A stretch of 17,792 nucleotides of DNA from Chitinophagaceae bacterium. GTDB taxonomy: Bacteria; Bacteroidota; Bacteroidia; Chitinophagales; Chitinophagaceae. The notes beneath the pieces were generated by a model that was given only the letters and a program-made list of their open reading frames with translations, was not told where the DNA came from and made no database searches. The stretch lies in assembly GCA_014379785.1 (NCBI GenBank), contig JACMLD010000239.1, positions 1 through 17,792 of the forward strand, given 5' to 3'. A program made the translations under genes and the position numbers. Shown here piece after piece: positions 1 to 6,802 of this stretch; position 1 is the stretch's first letter, and each line of letters starts with the position of its first letter.

Positions 1-36
1 AAACGCGAGAGCAGCAATCATAAATACTTTCTTCAT
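1..36 (-). CDS. N-terminal fragment of an exported protein
   Basis: Only the first 12 codons of this leftward gene are in the window. The ATG is the complement of bases 34-36 and the reading is MKKVFMIAALAF. Two lysines followed by a hydrophobic run is the usual beginning of a Sec signal peptide, so the product is probably exported or a lipoprotein. Nothing can be said about its function. The start is supported by a well-formed Bacteroidota promoter immediately upstream (61-91). The gene is therefore likely transcribed on its own rather than only by read-through from psd, which ends at base 101. Confidence 0.55.
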   Translation of the reverse strand, partial: MKKVFMIAALAF

Positions 37-60
37 ATTATCATTTTTCAATGTACACTA

Positions 61-91
61 CAAAGCTAATCGTCCTGGGCAGATATTCAAA
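61..91 (-). promoter_or_regulatory. Bacteroidota-type promoter (TTTG-N19-TAGCTTTG)
   Basis: On the minus strand TTTG (complement of 88-91) is followed after exactly 19 bases by TAGCTTTG (complement of 61-68). This matches the Bacteroidota consensus TTTG / TAnnTTTG at every defined position with standard spacing. Transcription would begin near base 54, leaving a leader of roughly 20 bases before the ATG at 36. It sits in the gap between psd and the truncated exported-protein gene. Confidence 0.7.
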
Positions 92-100
92 CTATTTAAA

Positions 101-757
101 CTAAAGTGTTGCGATGACGGTAACCCCACCCTGCACCACCTGGTTTAATTCCACATTCACCTTGGTTCCCACAGGCAACAACAGGTCAACCCGGCTTCCG
201 AACCGAATAAAACCAAACTCGCCGCCCTGCTCCACTTTTTGTCCGACTTGCAGATAATTGATAATTCTTTTTGCAAGTGCACCAGCTATCTGTTTTACAA
301 GAATTTCTCCTTTGGGATGACGGATTACAACAGAATGCCTTTCATTTTCTGTCGATGATTTGGGATTCCAGGCCACCAGATATTTCCCCTTATGATATTG
401 GTTGTACACCACCTCACCACTGACTGGATTGCGGTTAACATGCACGTTTGCCGGACTCATGAATATTGAAATCTGCAAACGTTTTTCCTTGAAATATTCA
501 GGATCTACGGCTTCTTCAATCACAACGACTTTACCATCGGCCGGAGCAATGACCTTTTCGCTGTCCAGCGTATGAACGCGCGAAGGCAACCTGAAAAAAG
601 AAATGATAAACAGGAGGGTGCCGAATGTGATGATAAAAATCAACCAGCTTAGCAGTGGCAATGAATAGCTGATGAAATAAAAAGAAAGCAGATTTAATAT
701 TGCGAAGGCAATGGTAGAAATGGCAATCGGTTTGTATCCTTCTTTGTGGATTTTCAT
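101..757 (-). CDS. psd: phosphatidylserine decarboxylase, short pyruvoyl form
   Basis: Converts phosphatidylserine to phosphatidylethanolamine at the inner membrane. The 218-aa protein begins with one or two hydrophobic segments (about residues 11-55) and continues into the decarboxylase domain. APADG (71-75, Asp74) and NVHVNRNP (104-111, His106) are the conserved core motifs. FGSR (186-189) holds the Gly187-Ser188 bond that the family cuts autocatalytically to make the pyruvoyl group from Ser188. The length fits the short Psd family found in Bacteroidota and rhizobia; the E. coli enzyme is longer. It is the last gene of the leftward cluster that includes cdsA, 34 bases after the preceding gene. 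No phosphatidylserine synthase gene, which would supply its substrate, is in the window. The ATG start at 757 gives a natural membrane N-terminus. Confidence 0.93.
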   Translation of the reverse strand: MKIHKEGYKPIAISTIAFAILNLLSFYFISYSLPLLSWLIFIITFGTLLFIISFFRLPSRVHTLDSEKVIAPADGKVVVIEEAVDPEYFKEKRLQISIFMSPANVHVNRNPVSGEVVYNQYHKGKYLVAWNPKSSTENERHSVVIRHPKGEILVKQIAGALAKRIINYLQVGQKVEQGGEFGFIRFGSRVDLLLPVGTKVNVELNQVVQGGVTVIATL

Positions 758-791
758 GGCACGAAAATATCCAAATTAACTATAATCCTGC

Positions 792-1358
792 TCAATATTT
801 TACGTTTCCCCACTTGTCAAACTGGCTGTTGGCATGGGCGAGAATGGACGCTGGCGCAGATTTCAAATTCTTATCAATCTGCTTTTCACCACCCGTGGAT
901 GGTGCGTTAGGGAAGCTCAGCATATTTGTACCCCGGATTGCATATTTTGTTTCGCCTTCATACAGGATGAGTTTTTTGGTATCCGGAGAAACATCGCCCC
1001 TGCATGATAACAGGTATACAAAGCTGATTTCGCTGGTTCCATCCTTGTCGAGATCGGTGACCGACAAAGAACCTTTTACATGCTCACATACGATGTCGAG
1101 TTCACAATCATCGATATGATCATACACACGCCAGATTTGCCTGTATCCTGTGTCGGTTTTTATAAAATGGTATGCATATAGTTTTGCACTGGCAGCGGTA
1201 AGCACCACGACATGCTCACCGTCTTTGTCCTTCCATTTCTTGCCTTCCTTTATTTTTCCCTGGTATTTTGAAGCAGGAATTTCTTTTGCGTTGAAACCAG
1301 TCTGCGCAGACGCTGCAGCCGGCGTGACAAGCAATAATGCAATCAGGAATTTGAACAT
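792..1358 (-). CDS. uncharacterised secreted protein in the phospholipid operon
   Basis: A 188-aa protein with a clear signal peptide: MFKFLIALLLVTPAAASAQ, with likely cleavage after AQ at residue 19. The mature part is hydrophilic. It contains a DLDKDGTSEISFVY stretch (about 103-116), which resembles an FG-GAP/VCBS-style Asp-rich calcium-type loop but occurs only once. A following SCRGDVSP...LILYEG...YAIRG segment looks conserved. Three cysteines in the mature region (within DDCELDIVCEH and LSCRGD) could form a disulfide. From memory it resembles small Bacteroidota proteins annotated as M949_RS01915-like, linked to surface polysaccharide; this was not checked and is low confidence. It lies 19 bases downstream of cdsA and 34 bases upstream of psd, so it is probably co-transcribed with them and acts in the periplasm or at the cell surface. 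Confidence 0.85.
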   Translation of the reverse strand: MFKFLIALLLVTPAAASAQTGFNAKEIPASKYQGKIKEGKKWKDKDGEHVVVLTAASAKLYAYHFIKTDTGYRQIWRVYDHIDDCELDIVCEHVKGSLSVTDLDKDGTSEISFVYLLSCRGDVSPDTKKLILYEGETKYAIRGTNMLSFPNAPSTGGEKQIDKNLKSAPASILAHANSQFDKWGNVKY

Positions 1359-1377
1359 TTCTGTGTCAATATTTTAT

Positions 1378-2271
1378 TTATTCTACAAACAAAACCACAT
1401 AGGCCCAGACAAAGACCACTGCTATCAGAAGGGAATCGAAGCGGTCCAGAAAACCTCCGTGACCCGGCATAAGCTGTCCGCTGTCCTTCACGCCTGCCCT
1501 GCGTTTGAGCCAGCTTTCCAGCAAATCCCCTGCAGTGCCTGTCACTGCTGCAATAGCCGCCATGATGGTATAATGTATTACCAGCAGATTAACTCCATCG
1601 CCAATCGTGATAATGTGAAAAATAAAAATAGTCAGCACACACATTATCATTCCACCGATGGTGCCTTCCCATGTTTTCTTTGGAGAAATTTTTGAAAACG
1701 GCGTCTTGCCGATGACTGAACCGACCAGGTAGGCCATGGTATCATTGATCCAGATGGCAGCTACTGTAAGCAAGGGATACTGCCATCCAAAATCAAAGAA
1801 CAGGGAAGACTCTCCTTTAAATGACATTCCGTATGTTCTCAGATCAACCATCAGACCCCAGCTGAGAGAAATATAAAGCAGACCAAGCAGCGAGTATCCG
1901 ATATTTTTCAACTCCAGCTTTCTTGCAAAAAGGAGTTCAATGACAGGCAGCACAAACGCGAAGATGAGTCCGGCCCACCAGCCTATTTCATGCAAACGCA
2001 TACCGCCGATTGACCATGCCCTGTTTGTAAAGGCCAGCATGATACACCAGCCTGCAATCATTACCCCATATTTGTGAAAAGGCGTTATCTGCGAATAAGC
2101 CGGGTCAATTTTTCCAATCAGGCGCTGGTATTCGCGCCAGCAGCCAAAGTGGATGACTGAAAAAAGAATGAAAAAACTCCAATGATTCCACAGCAAACCT
2201 CCGAGCATGATGATTACAAAAAACAGTGAGGTAAGTGCCCGGGTTTTTAGTGTGGAAATATTTAATGCCAT
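1378..2271 (-). CDS. cdsA: phosphatidate cytidylyltransferase (CDP-diacylglycerol synthase)
   Basis: Makes CDP-diacylglycerol from phosphatidic acid and CTP, the branch-point precursor of bacterial phospholipids, in the inner membrane. The 297-aa protein is mostly transmembrane helices (about eight). WINDTMAYLVG (174-184) and KISPKKTWEGTIGG (194-207) are family motifs. The C-terminal signature SWLKRR...KDSG..MPGHGG.LDR.D (about 253-279) satisfies the CDS family pattern, including the KD, HGG and DR metal/substrate residues. The length is normal. It follows the CPBP protease gene by 19 bases and precedes the secreted-protein gene by 19 bases, so it is central to this operon. With Psd downstream, two of the three enzymes from phosphatidic acid to phosphatidylethanolamine are encoded here. 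Confidence 0.96.
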   Translation of the reverse strand: MALNISTLKTRALTSLFFVIIMLGGLLWNHWSFFILFSVIHFGCWREYQRLIGKIDPAYSQITPFHKYGVMIAGWCIMLAFTNRAWSIGGMRLHEIGWWAGLIFAFVLPVIELLFARKLELKNIGYSLLGLLYISLSWGLMVDLRTYGMSFKGESSLFFDFGWQYPLLTVAAIWINDTMAYLVGSVIGKTPFSKISPKKTWEGTIGGMIMCVLTIFIFHIITIGDGVNLLVIHYTIMAAIAAVTGTAGDLLESWLKRRAGVKDSGQLMPGHGGFLDRFDSLLIAVVFVWAYVVLFVE

Positions 2272-2290
2272 TGGGTATAGTGGTGAACAG

Positions 2291-3223
2291 CTAAAATAAT
2301 GAATGTTCGCTTTGTTGCGGCGGTGGAAGTCGCTGCTCTGAAATCCTCTTATAGTAGCGCATCAGAACAATCACGACCAGTAATGCCGGTATGCCAATCC
2401 AGATTGGAGCGCTCGGTTCTTTGATGTTCTTGATCAGGATGCCCTGGCGGCTTAGATAGTACATATAACTAACAAGAAACGCGTTGTTCAAAAAATGTGC
2501 TATTATCGACGGCCAAAGGCTTTTAGAATAATAGAATAGTAGACCTAAAACCACACCCAGGCCGAATCTCGCAAGAAAACCATAATAGGAAAAATGGATA
2601 ACACTGAAAATGATGCTCGCAACTACAATCGCCCATATGGGCGATTTAAACCATTTCTGAAGAATTTGCTGAAGGCTTCCTCTGAAAAAGGCTTCCTCGA
2701 AGATCGCCGGGACCAATGCAAGAATGAGAAGGGAAAATATAAATTCTCCGACTGTGTTTATAGTGGCCATCGCCTGCACTTGCGTTTCGTAAGATGATTC
2801 CCATTCTTTAAATGTCGATTCAAGAGACTTCGAAATCGGAATAGCTGCGTTCAATTCGGTTAGCGCTGCAACGACAGGCATACATGCGAAAAGAATTAGA
2901 AGAGCGACACCTACCTGTCTAATGTTGACTGACTGTGTGAATCCAAGCCATTTAAAGGGTTTTCGGTTTACTACTATCGCTCCCACGATGGACGGCACCA
3001 GCAAGGTAAAAAAGACTGAAACTAGTTGCATGATCCTTGCTGCATTAGCATATTGAGGATTTGAGAGATCTTTCATGAGGGTTGTTAGCTTGCGACCTGT
3101 GAGTCCCATCCAAACCACCCCTCCCATCATACTGCCAATCACGACGCCGGCGATAAAAAGTCCCATAAGAATAAAAAATGCTGCTGCGGGACCGATTTCC
3201 CTCGATTCCTTGTATTCGAACAT
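2291..3223 (-). CDS. CPBP-family (CAAX/Abi) intramembrane metalloprotease
   Basis: A 310-aa polytopic membrane protein with the three CPBP (Rce1-like) motifs: EEAFFR (176-181, Glu176/Glu177 and Arg181), SVIHF with His210, and AHFLNN with His243 and Asn247. These form the metal/catalytic site of glutamate intramembrane proteases. Its bacterial substrate is unknown; relatives process or bind membrane proteins, and some confer bacteriocin immunity. An in-frame extension to base 3427 exists, but it would overlap the oppositely oriented dihydrouridine synthase gene by more than 150 bases and its residues look non-conserved. MFEYKES (ATG at 3223, preceded by AAGG) is therefore chosen. A proline/glutamine-rich tail (about 298-310) ends the protein. 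It is first in the operon, 19 bases before cdsA, which suggests a membrane-homeostasis role by context only. Confidence 0.88.
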   Translation of the reverse strand: MFEYKESREIGPAAAFFILMGLFIAGVVIGSMMGGVVWMGLTGRKLTTLMKDLSNPQYANAARIMQLVSVFFTLLVPSIVGAIVVNRKPFKWLGFTQSVNIRQVGVALLILFACMPVVAALTELNAAIPISKSLESTFKEWESSYETQVQAMATINTVGEFIFSLLILALVPAIFEEAFFRGSLQQILQKWFKSPIWAIVVASIIFSVIHFSYYGFLARFGLGVVLGLLFYYSKSLWPSIIAHFLNNAFLVSYMYYLSRQGILIKNIKEPSAPIWIGIPALLVVIVLMRYYKRISEQRLPPPQQSEHSLF

Positions 3224-3263
3224 AGACCTTGGCGGATAATTATTAAATTTGCAGATTCTGAAC

Positions 3264-4301
3264 ATGGTAAAGATAGGCAACATATCACTTCCCGATTTTC
3301 CGCTTCTCCTCGCACCGATGGAGGACGTCAGCGATCCTCCTTTCCGTGCGGTGTGCAAGGACAAGGGAGCCGATCTGATGTATACCGAATTCATCTCTTC
3401 TGAAGGCCTGATCCGCGATGCTATCAAGAGCCGAAAGAAGCTCGATATATTTGATTATGAACGTCCTGTGGGAATCCAGATTTTTGGGGGCGACGAAGAA
3501 AGTCTTTCCCTGGCCGCCAAGATTGTGGATGTAACTGCGCCCGATTTACTGGATATTAACTTTGGTTGTCCGGTAAAAAAAGTTGCCTGCAGGGGTGCGG
3601 GTGCCGGCGTTCTCAAGGACATTGATCTGATGGTCAGGCTGACCAGTGCAGTGGTGAAGTCGACGTCTCTGCCGGTAACGGTTAAAACCAGGCTTGGATG
3701 GGACGATAACACCAGGAATATTGAGGAAGTCGCCGAACGGCTACAGGATATTGGCATTCAGGCGCTTGCAATTCACGGGCGAACAAGAACCCAGATGTAT
3801 AAAGGGGAAGCAGACTGGACTTTGATAGGCAAGGTGAAAAATAATCCAAGGATTAAGATTCCAATTTTCGGGAATGGAGACATTGATAGTCCGGAAAAGG
3901 CGGTTGAATACAGAAACCGTTATGGGGTCGACGGGATCATGATTGGGCGCGCAGCCATCGGGTATCCGTGGATTTTTGAAGAGATAAAACATTTTATCCG
4001 GACAGGAACTCATTTGCCTGCCCCCGGAATATCAGACAGGCTGGAAGTTTGCAGGAAGCATCTTTATAAATCGGTGGAGTGGAAAGGGCCTGTGGTTGGA
4101 ATCAATGAAATGAGAAGGCATTATGCGAATTACCTGAAGGGTCTGCCTAATATCAAAGAATACCGCAACCGCCTGGTGACGTTGAAAACGGTTGAAGAAA
4201 TTGACGCCGTGCTTGACGAAGTGGGCGCTAATTACAATGGCTTCGAGTTTGAAAAGATGCCGATCGAGCTGATCAACTACCACGAGAAATGCCCTGTGTA
4301 A
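3264..4301 (+). CDS. dusB: tRNA-dihydrouridine synthase, DusB type
   Basis: An FMN-dependent enzyme that reduces specific uridines in the D-loop of tRNA with NADPH. The 345-aa product has the Dus TIM-barrel motifs in order: LLLAPMEDVSDPPFR (14-28), NFGCPVKKVACRGAG (99-113) with the catalytic Cys102, KTRLGWDD (141-148), HGRTR (161-165), and the phosphate-binding GNGDI (193-197) and MIGRAAIGYPW segments. A helical C-terminal domain follows. A TTG start at 3249 is possible but falls inside a TAAATTTG sequence (3244-3251) that matches a Bacteroidota -7 element, so ATG 3264 is preferred. No convincing -33 element sits at the right distance. The gene diverges from the CPBP operon, and its stop codon directly abuts the stop codon of the opposing peroxidase gene. 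The assignment to DusB rather than another Dus subgroup rests on overall resemblance. Confidence 0.92.
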   Translation: MVKIGNISLPDFPLLLAPMEDVSDPPFRAVCKDKGADLMYTEFISSEGLIRDAIKSRKKLDIFDYERPVGIQIFGGDEESLSLAAKIVDVTAPDLLDINFGCPVKKVACRGAGAGVLKDIDLMVRLTSAVVKSTSLPVTVKTRLGWDDNTRNIEEVAERLQDIGIQALAIHGRTRTQMYKGEADWTLIGKVKNNPRIKIPIFGNGDIDSPEKAVEYRNRYGVDGIMIGRAAIGYPWIFEEIKHFIRTGTHLPAPGISDRLEVCRKHLYKSVEWKGPVVGINEMRRHYANYLKGLPNIKEYRNRLVTLKTVEEIDAVLDEVGANYNGFEFEKMPIELINYHEKCPV

Positions 4302-4892
4302 TTATTTGCTGACCGCCTCGAGCACTTCTTCGCTCATTGGTCCAACGGAAGGGTCGAAATAATTTGCCAGATTACCTTCTTCATCGATCAGATATTTGCT
4401 GAAGTTCCAGGTTGGTTCCTTGTCGTTCCAGCCATTTTTTTTGCTGTCGGACAACCACTGGAATATGGCATTCTGGTCATCTTTTTTTATCACTGAGCTT
4501 TTTTTGGCGAGTGGAAACTTCACGCCGAAGTTTACTTTACAAAATTCTGCTATCTCTTCATCGCTACCTTTTTCCTGTTCTTTGAAATCATTTGCGGGAA
4601 ATCCGATGATGGTCAGTTTGTTTTCAAATTTTTCCGATAATTTCTGAAGGTCATCGTATTGAGCAGTGTATCCGCAGTTGCTGGCAGTGTTGACCAGAAG
4701 AATTTTTTTCCCTTTTAAATCGCGCAGCGGCATTTTTTGTCCGTTGTTGAGTTCGATGTCGAGCTCATAGATCGGACTGGCGGGCGTTTGTTTTTTATCG
4801 TTGGATAAGGAGTTGCTATTCATGCCAAAAAATTTGGTGATTCTTATAAAAGCGGGGTAGATGGATTTTAAAAATGTTTGTTTTCCTGTCAT
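4302..4892 (-). CDS. glutathione peroxidase-like thiol peroxidase
   Basis: Reduces hydrogen peroxide and lipid hydroperoxides. The 196-aa product has a thioredoxin fold. The peroxidatic Cys73 is in NTASNCGYT (68-76), and WNF (162-164) supplies the catalytic Trp and Asn. The usual FPCNQF motif reads FPANDF (98-103), so the tetrad Gln is Asp102. Cys118 in EFCKVNFGVKFP lies where thioredoxin-dependent Gpx proteins carry the resolving Cys. The enzyme is therefore probably a two-Cys, thioredoxin-dependent type. The first 30 or so residues form a basic, aromatic extension (SIYPAFIRITKFFG) that may touch the membrane; an internal ATG at 4823 is an alternative start. It lies 13 bases after the aldehyde dehydrogenase gene, likely in one transcript. 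Confidence 0.9.
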   Translation of the reverse strand: MTGKQTFLKSIYPAFIRITKFFGMNSNSLSNDKKQTPASPIYELDIELNNGQKMPLRDLKGKKILLVNTASNCGYTAQYDDLQKLSEKFENKLTIIGFPANDFKEQEKGSDEEIAEFCKVNFGVKFPLAKKSSVIKKDDQNAIFQWLSDSKKNGWNDKEPTWNFSKYLIDEEGNLANYFDPSVGPMSEEVLEAVSK

Positions 4893-4905
4893 GGTTCAAT
4901 TTCTT

Positions 4906-6288
4906 CTACTTAATAACCCATTTAAACAGTTTTAGTTTGCCTTTGTAAGGAGGATATTTCGTTGCGGGGTCAAACCAGGTGGGTGTGCGGAGTACTGCTT
5001 TGCGATGGCTGAAGGTGTCGAATGAGAATTTTCCATGGTAGTTGCCGGAACCGCTGAAGCCTCTGCCACCAAAAGGAAGGTGATGGTTGGTGAGATGCCA
5101 GCTGGAGTTGTTGACGCATGCGCCGCCTGCGGGGATGGCCTCGAGCCAGTATTTTTCTTTTTTTCTGCTGGAAGTGTAAATATAGAAGGCGAGTGGATTC
5201 GGATTACGTGCGATGATTTCTTTTGCCTGTTCCGGGCTGTTGAAAGTGATGATGGGGAGTATCGGTCCGAATATTTCTTCCGTCATCACGGGCTGGTCCA
5301 GTTCCATGCCTTCGATAATGGTGGGTTCAATGTATTTTTCCGTTTTATTGAAACGGCCACCGTGCAGAATTTTTGCTGACTCGAGCATGGCGGTGAGTCG
5401 GTCAAAAAGTTTTTCGTTGATGATCCTTCCGTAGCTGTAGCTCGCGGATGCGTCTTCCCCAAAGAATTTCGTGATTGATTTTCGGAGCTCGATGATAAAT
5501 TCTTCTTTCACTGATTCGTGTACGAGAAGGTAGTCGGGTGCCACGCACATCTGCCCGGCGTTTGAGTATTTTGTCACTGCAATCCGTTTTGCAGCGACGC
5601 TGATATTGGCGTCTTTTTCCACAATGCATGGACTTTTACCCCCGAGTTCGAGTGTCACAGGGACGAGGTCTTTTGCAGCGAGTTGATAAATGATTTTTCC
5701 TACTGCTGTGCTGCCTGTATAAAATATATGGTCGAATCTGAAGTTGCTTATCAATGAGGGAACGACTTCCGCGCCGTCGCCTTCTGCGAGTATGATGAAA
5801 TCGGGATGAAATGTTTCGGTGATCAATGTGCGGAGCACTTCTGCGGTGTGTGCAGCATATTCGCTTGGTTTAAGGACAACGCAGTTGCCGGCGGCGATGG
5901 CACCCACGAGCGGTGCGAGCAGCAGGTTGACCGGGTAATTCCAGGGGGCGATGATGAGTACCACGCCAAGTGGTTCCTGCATGATGAAACTGCTGGAAGG
6001 CAGGTTAACAAGATTGGTGGAGACCCGGACCGGCGCCATCCATTCTTTCAGTGATTTCAGGGTTGAACTGATTTCAGAAATAACGAAACCAATTTCTGTA
6101 ACCCAGCTTTCTTCGGCATTTTTGCCGAGGTCTTTCATGAGTGCTTCGTAAAGTGGTTTTTCATATTTATACAGGGCCGCTCTGAGATTTTTCAGGTGAT
6201 CTTTTCTGAATTGAATTGATCTGGTGGCACCGCTTTCAAAATATTTCCGCATACCCGATGGGTCCGGGATATTTGCTGCTGAACTCAT
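4906..6288 (-). CDS. aldehyde dehydrogenase, class 3-like
   Basis: Oxidises aldehydes to carboxylates with NAD(P)+. The 460-aa length and the KAVLRTP...YPPY...K C-terminal style resemble ALDH3 (fatty and aromatic aldehyde) and coniferyl-aldehyde-type enzymes rather than the roughly 490-residue classic forms. Visible motifs are PWNYP (115-119, Asn117 of the oxyanion hole), the nucleotide-binding FYTGST.VGK (189-198), LELGGKSP (213-220, general base Glu214), GQMCVAPDY (245-253, catalytic Cys248) and EEIFGP (347-352). All catalytic residues are present. A basic, hydrophobic C-terminal end (KLKLFKWVIK) could associate with the membrane, as in fatty aldehyde dehydrogenases. It follows the small unknown gene by 18 bases and precedes the peroxidase gene by 13, suggesting joint detoxification of lipid-peroxidation products. 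Confidence 0.93.
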   Translation of the reverse strand: MSSAANIPDPSGMRKYFESGATRSIQFRKDHLKNLRAALYKYEKPLYEALMKDLGKNAEESWVTEIGFVISEISSTLKSLKEWMAPVRVSTNLVNLPSSSFIMQEPLGVVLIIAPWNYPVNLLLAPLVGAIAAGNCVVLKPSEYAAHTAEVLRTLITETFHPDFIILAEGDGAEVVPSLISNFRFDHIFYTGSTAVGKIIYQLAAKDLVPVTLELGGKSPCIVEKDANISVAAKRIAVTKYSNAGQMCVAPDYLLVHESVKEEFIIELRKSITKFFGEDASASYSYGRIINEKLFDRLTAMLESAKILHGGRFNKTEKYIEPTIIEGMELDQPVMTEEIFGPILPIITFNSPEQAKEIIARNPNPLAFYIYTSSRKKEKYWLEAIPAGGACVNNSSWHLTNHHLPFGGRGFSGSGNYHGKFSFDTFSHRKAVLRTPTWFDPATKYPPYKGKLKLFKWVIK

Positions 6289-6306
6289 GGTATAATTTAG
6301 AATAAT

Positions 6307-6597
6307 TTAGTCAACTGCAGCGTCTTTTTTTTGACGGCTTATTACCCATGCGGCTTCTATCAGCTTTTCAATATTTTCATAGAAAAAAAACAGATTGCTG
6401 CGGTTGATTCCCTGGTCGTAGACGCTGTCGTCTTTGCTGATGGCGGTTACCAGCCATTCCCAAAGCTCACGGCGCGTATCACCCAGCCTGAATGCACTGA
6501 AAAATTCCTTCATCACTTCGATTGCTTCGTCCGGATCTCCACTGTTGAGCCGCAATGGCATATCATGGCACTGCGCGTTTCTGTCCTGCGTACGCAT
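6307..6597 (-). CDS. small uncharacterised acidic helical protein
   Basis: A 96-aa soluble protein read from ATG 6597 (MRTQDRNAQ). A GTG start at 6627 would add ten residues, but AGGAG lies just before the ATG and nothing comparable lies before the GTG. No signal peptide or membrane segment is visible. The sequence looks largely helical, with SGDPDEAIEVMKEFFSAF, GDTRRELWEWLVTA and an aromatic NLFFFYENIEKLIEAAW core. I do not recognise the family. It is first in the leftward set with aldehyde dehydrogenase (18 bases downstream) and the Gpx-like gene, and diverges from the XRE regulator. The compact, aromatic helical composition suggests a protein-protein interaction or accessory role; that is inference only. 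Confidence 0.7.
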   Translation of the reverse strand: MRTQDRNAQCHDMPLRLNSGDPDEAIEVMKEFFSAFRLGDTRRELWEWLVTAISKDDSVYDQGINRSNLFFFYENIEKLIEAAWVISRQKKDAAVD

Positions 6598-6802
6598 AAC
6601 TCCTGGTTTAAAGATGGGTAAAATCACGAATTTTTTACGCTTTTAGCGCTTACCAGTTTTAAATATTGAACTAGTATTATCCTCCGATTTATGGAAGAAA
6701 AAAATTCATGTAAAAAAACGAAAGAAGAACTGTGGATGGGAGATACAAAACTAAACCATAAAAAAGGAGATTCAAATTTTTTTGATTTTAATTTTCAACA
6801 TT
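6598..6802. other. AT-rich divergent intergenic region
   Basis: About 205 bases between the divergent small-protein gene and the XRE regulator, rich in A and T runs. It holds a small perfect hairpin CGCT-TTT-AGCG (6638-6648) and an AAGGAGA sequence (6764-6770) 32 bases before the chosen GTG of the regulator. No element matching TAnnTTTG with a correctly spaced TTTG was found for either gene. A 64-codon open frame (6691-6885) crosses it and runs into the regulator in another frame; no evidence shows it is translated. Confidence 0.4.

Noticed and set aside
3224..3427. N-terminal extension of the CPBP protease to base 3427 and TTG start of the dihydrouridine synthase at 3249
   Set aside because: The protease extension overlaps the opposing conserved Dus coding sequence and has an unnatural basic, Ser-rich composition. 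The TTG lies inside a TAnnTTTG-like element, and ATG 3264 gives the family-typical N-terminus.
6638..6648. CGCT-TTT-AGCG hairpin as a terminator or operator
   Set aside because: Only 4-bp arms, no T-run in a useful place, and no second copy; compatible with chance in this gap.
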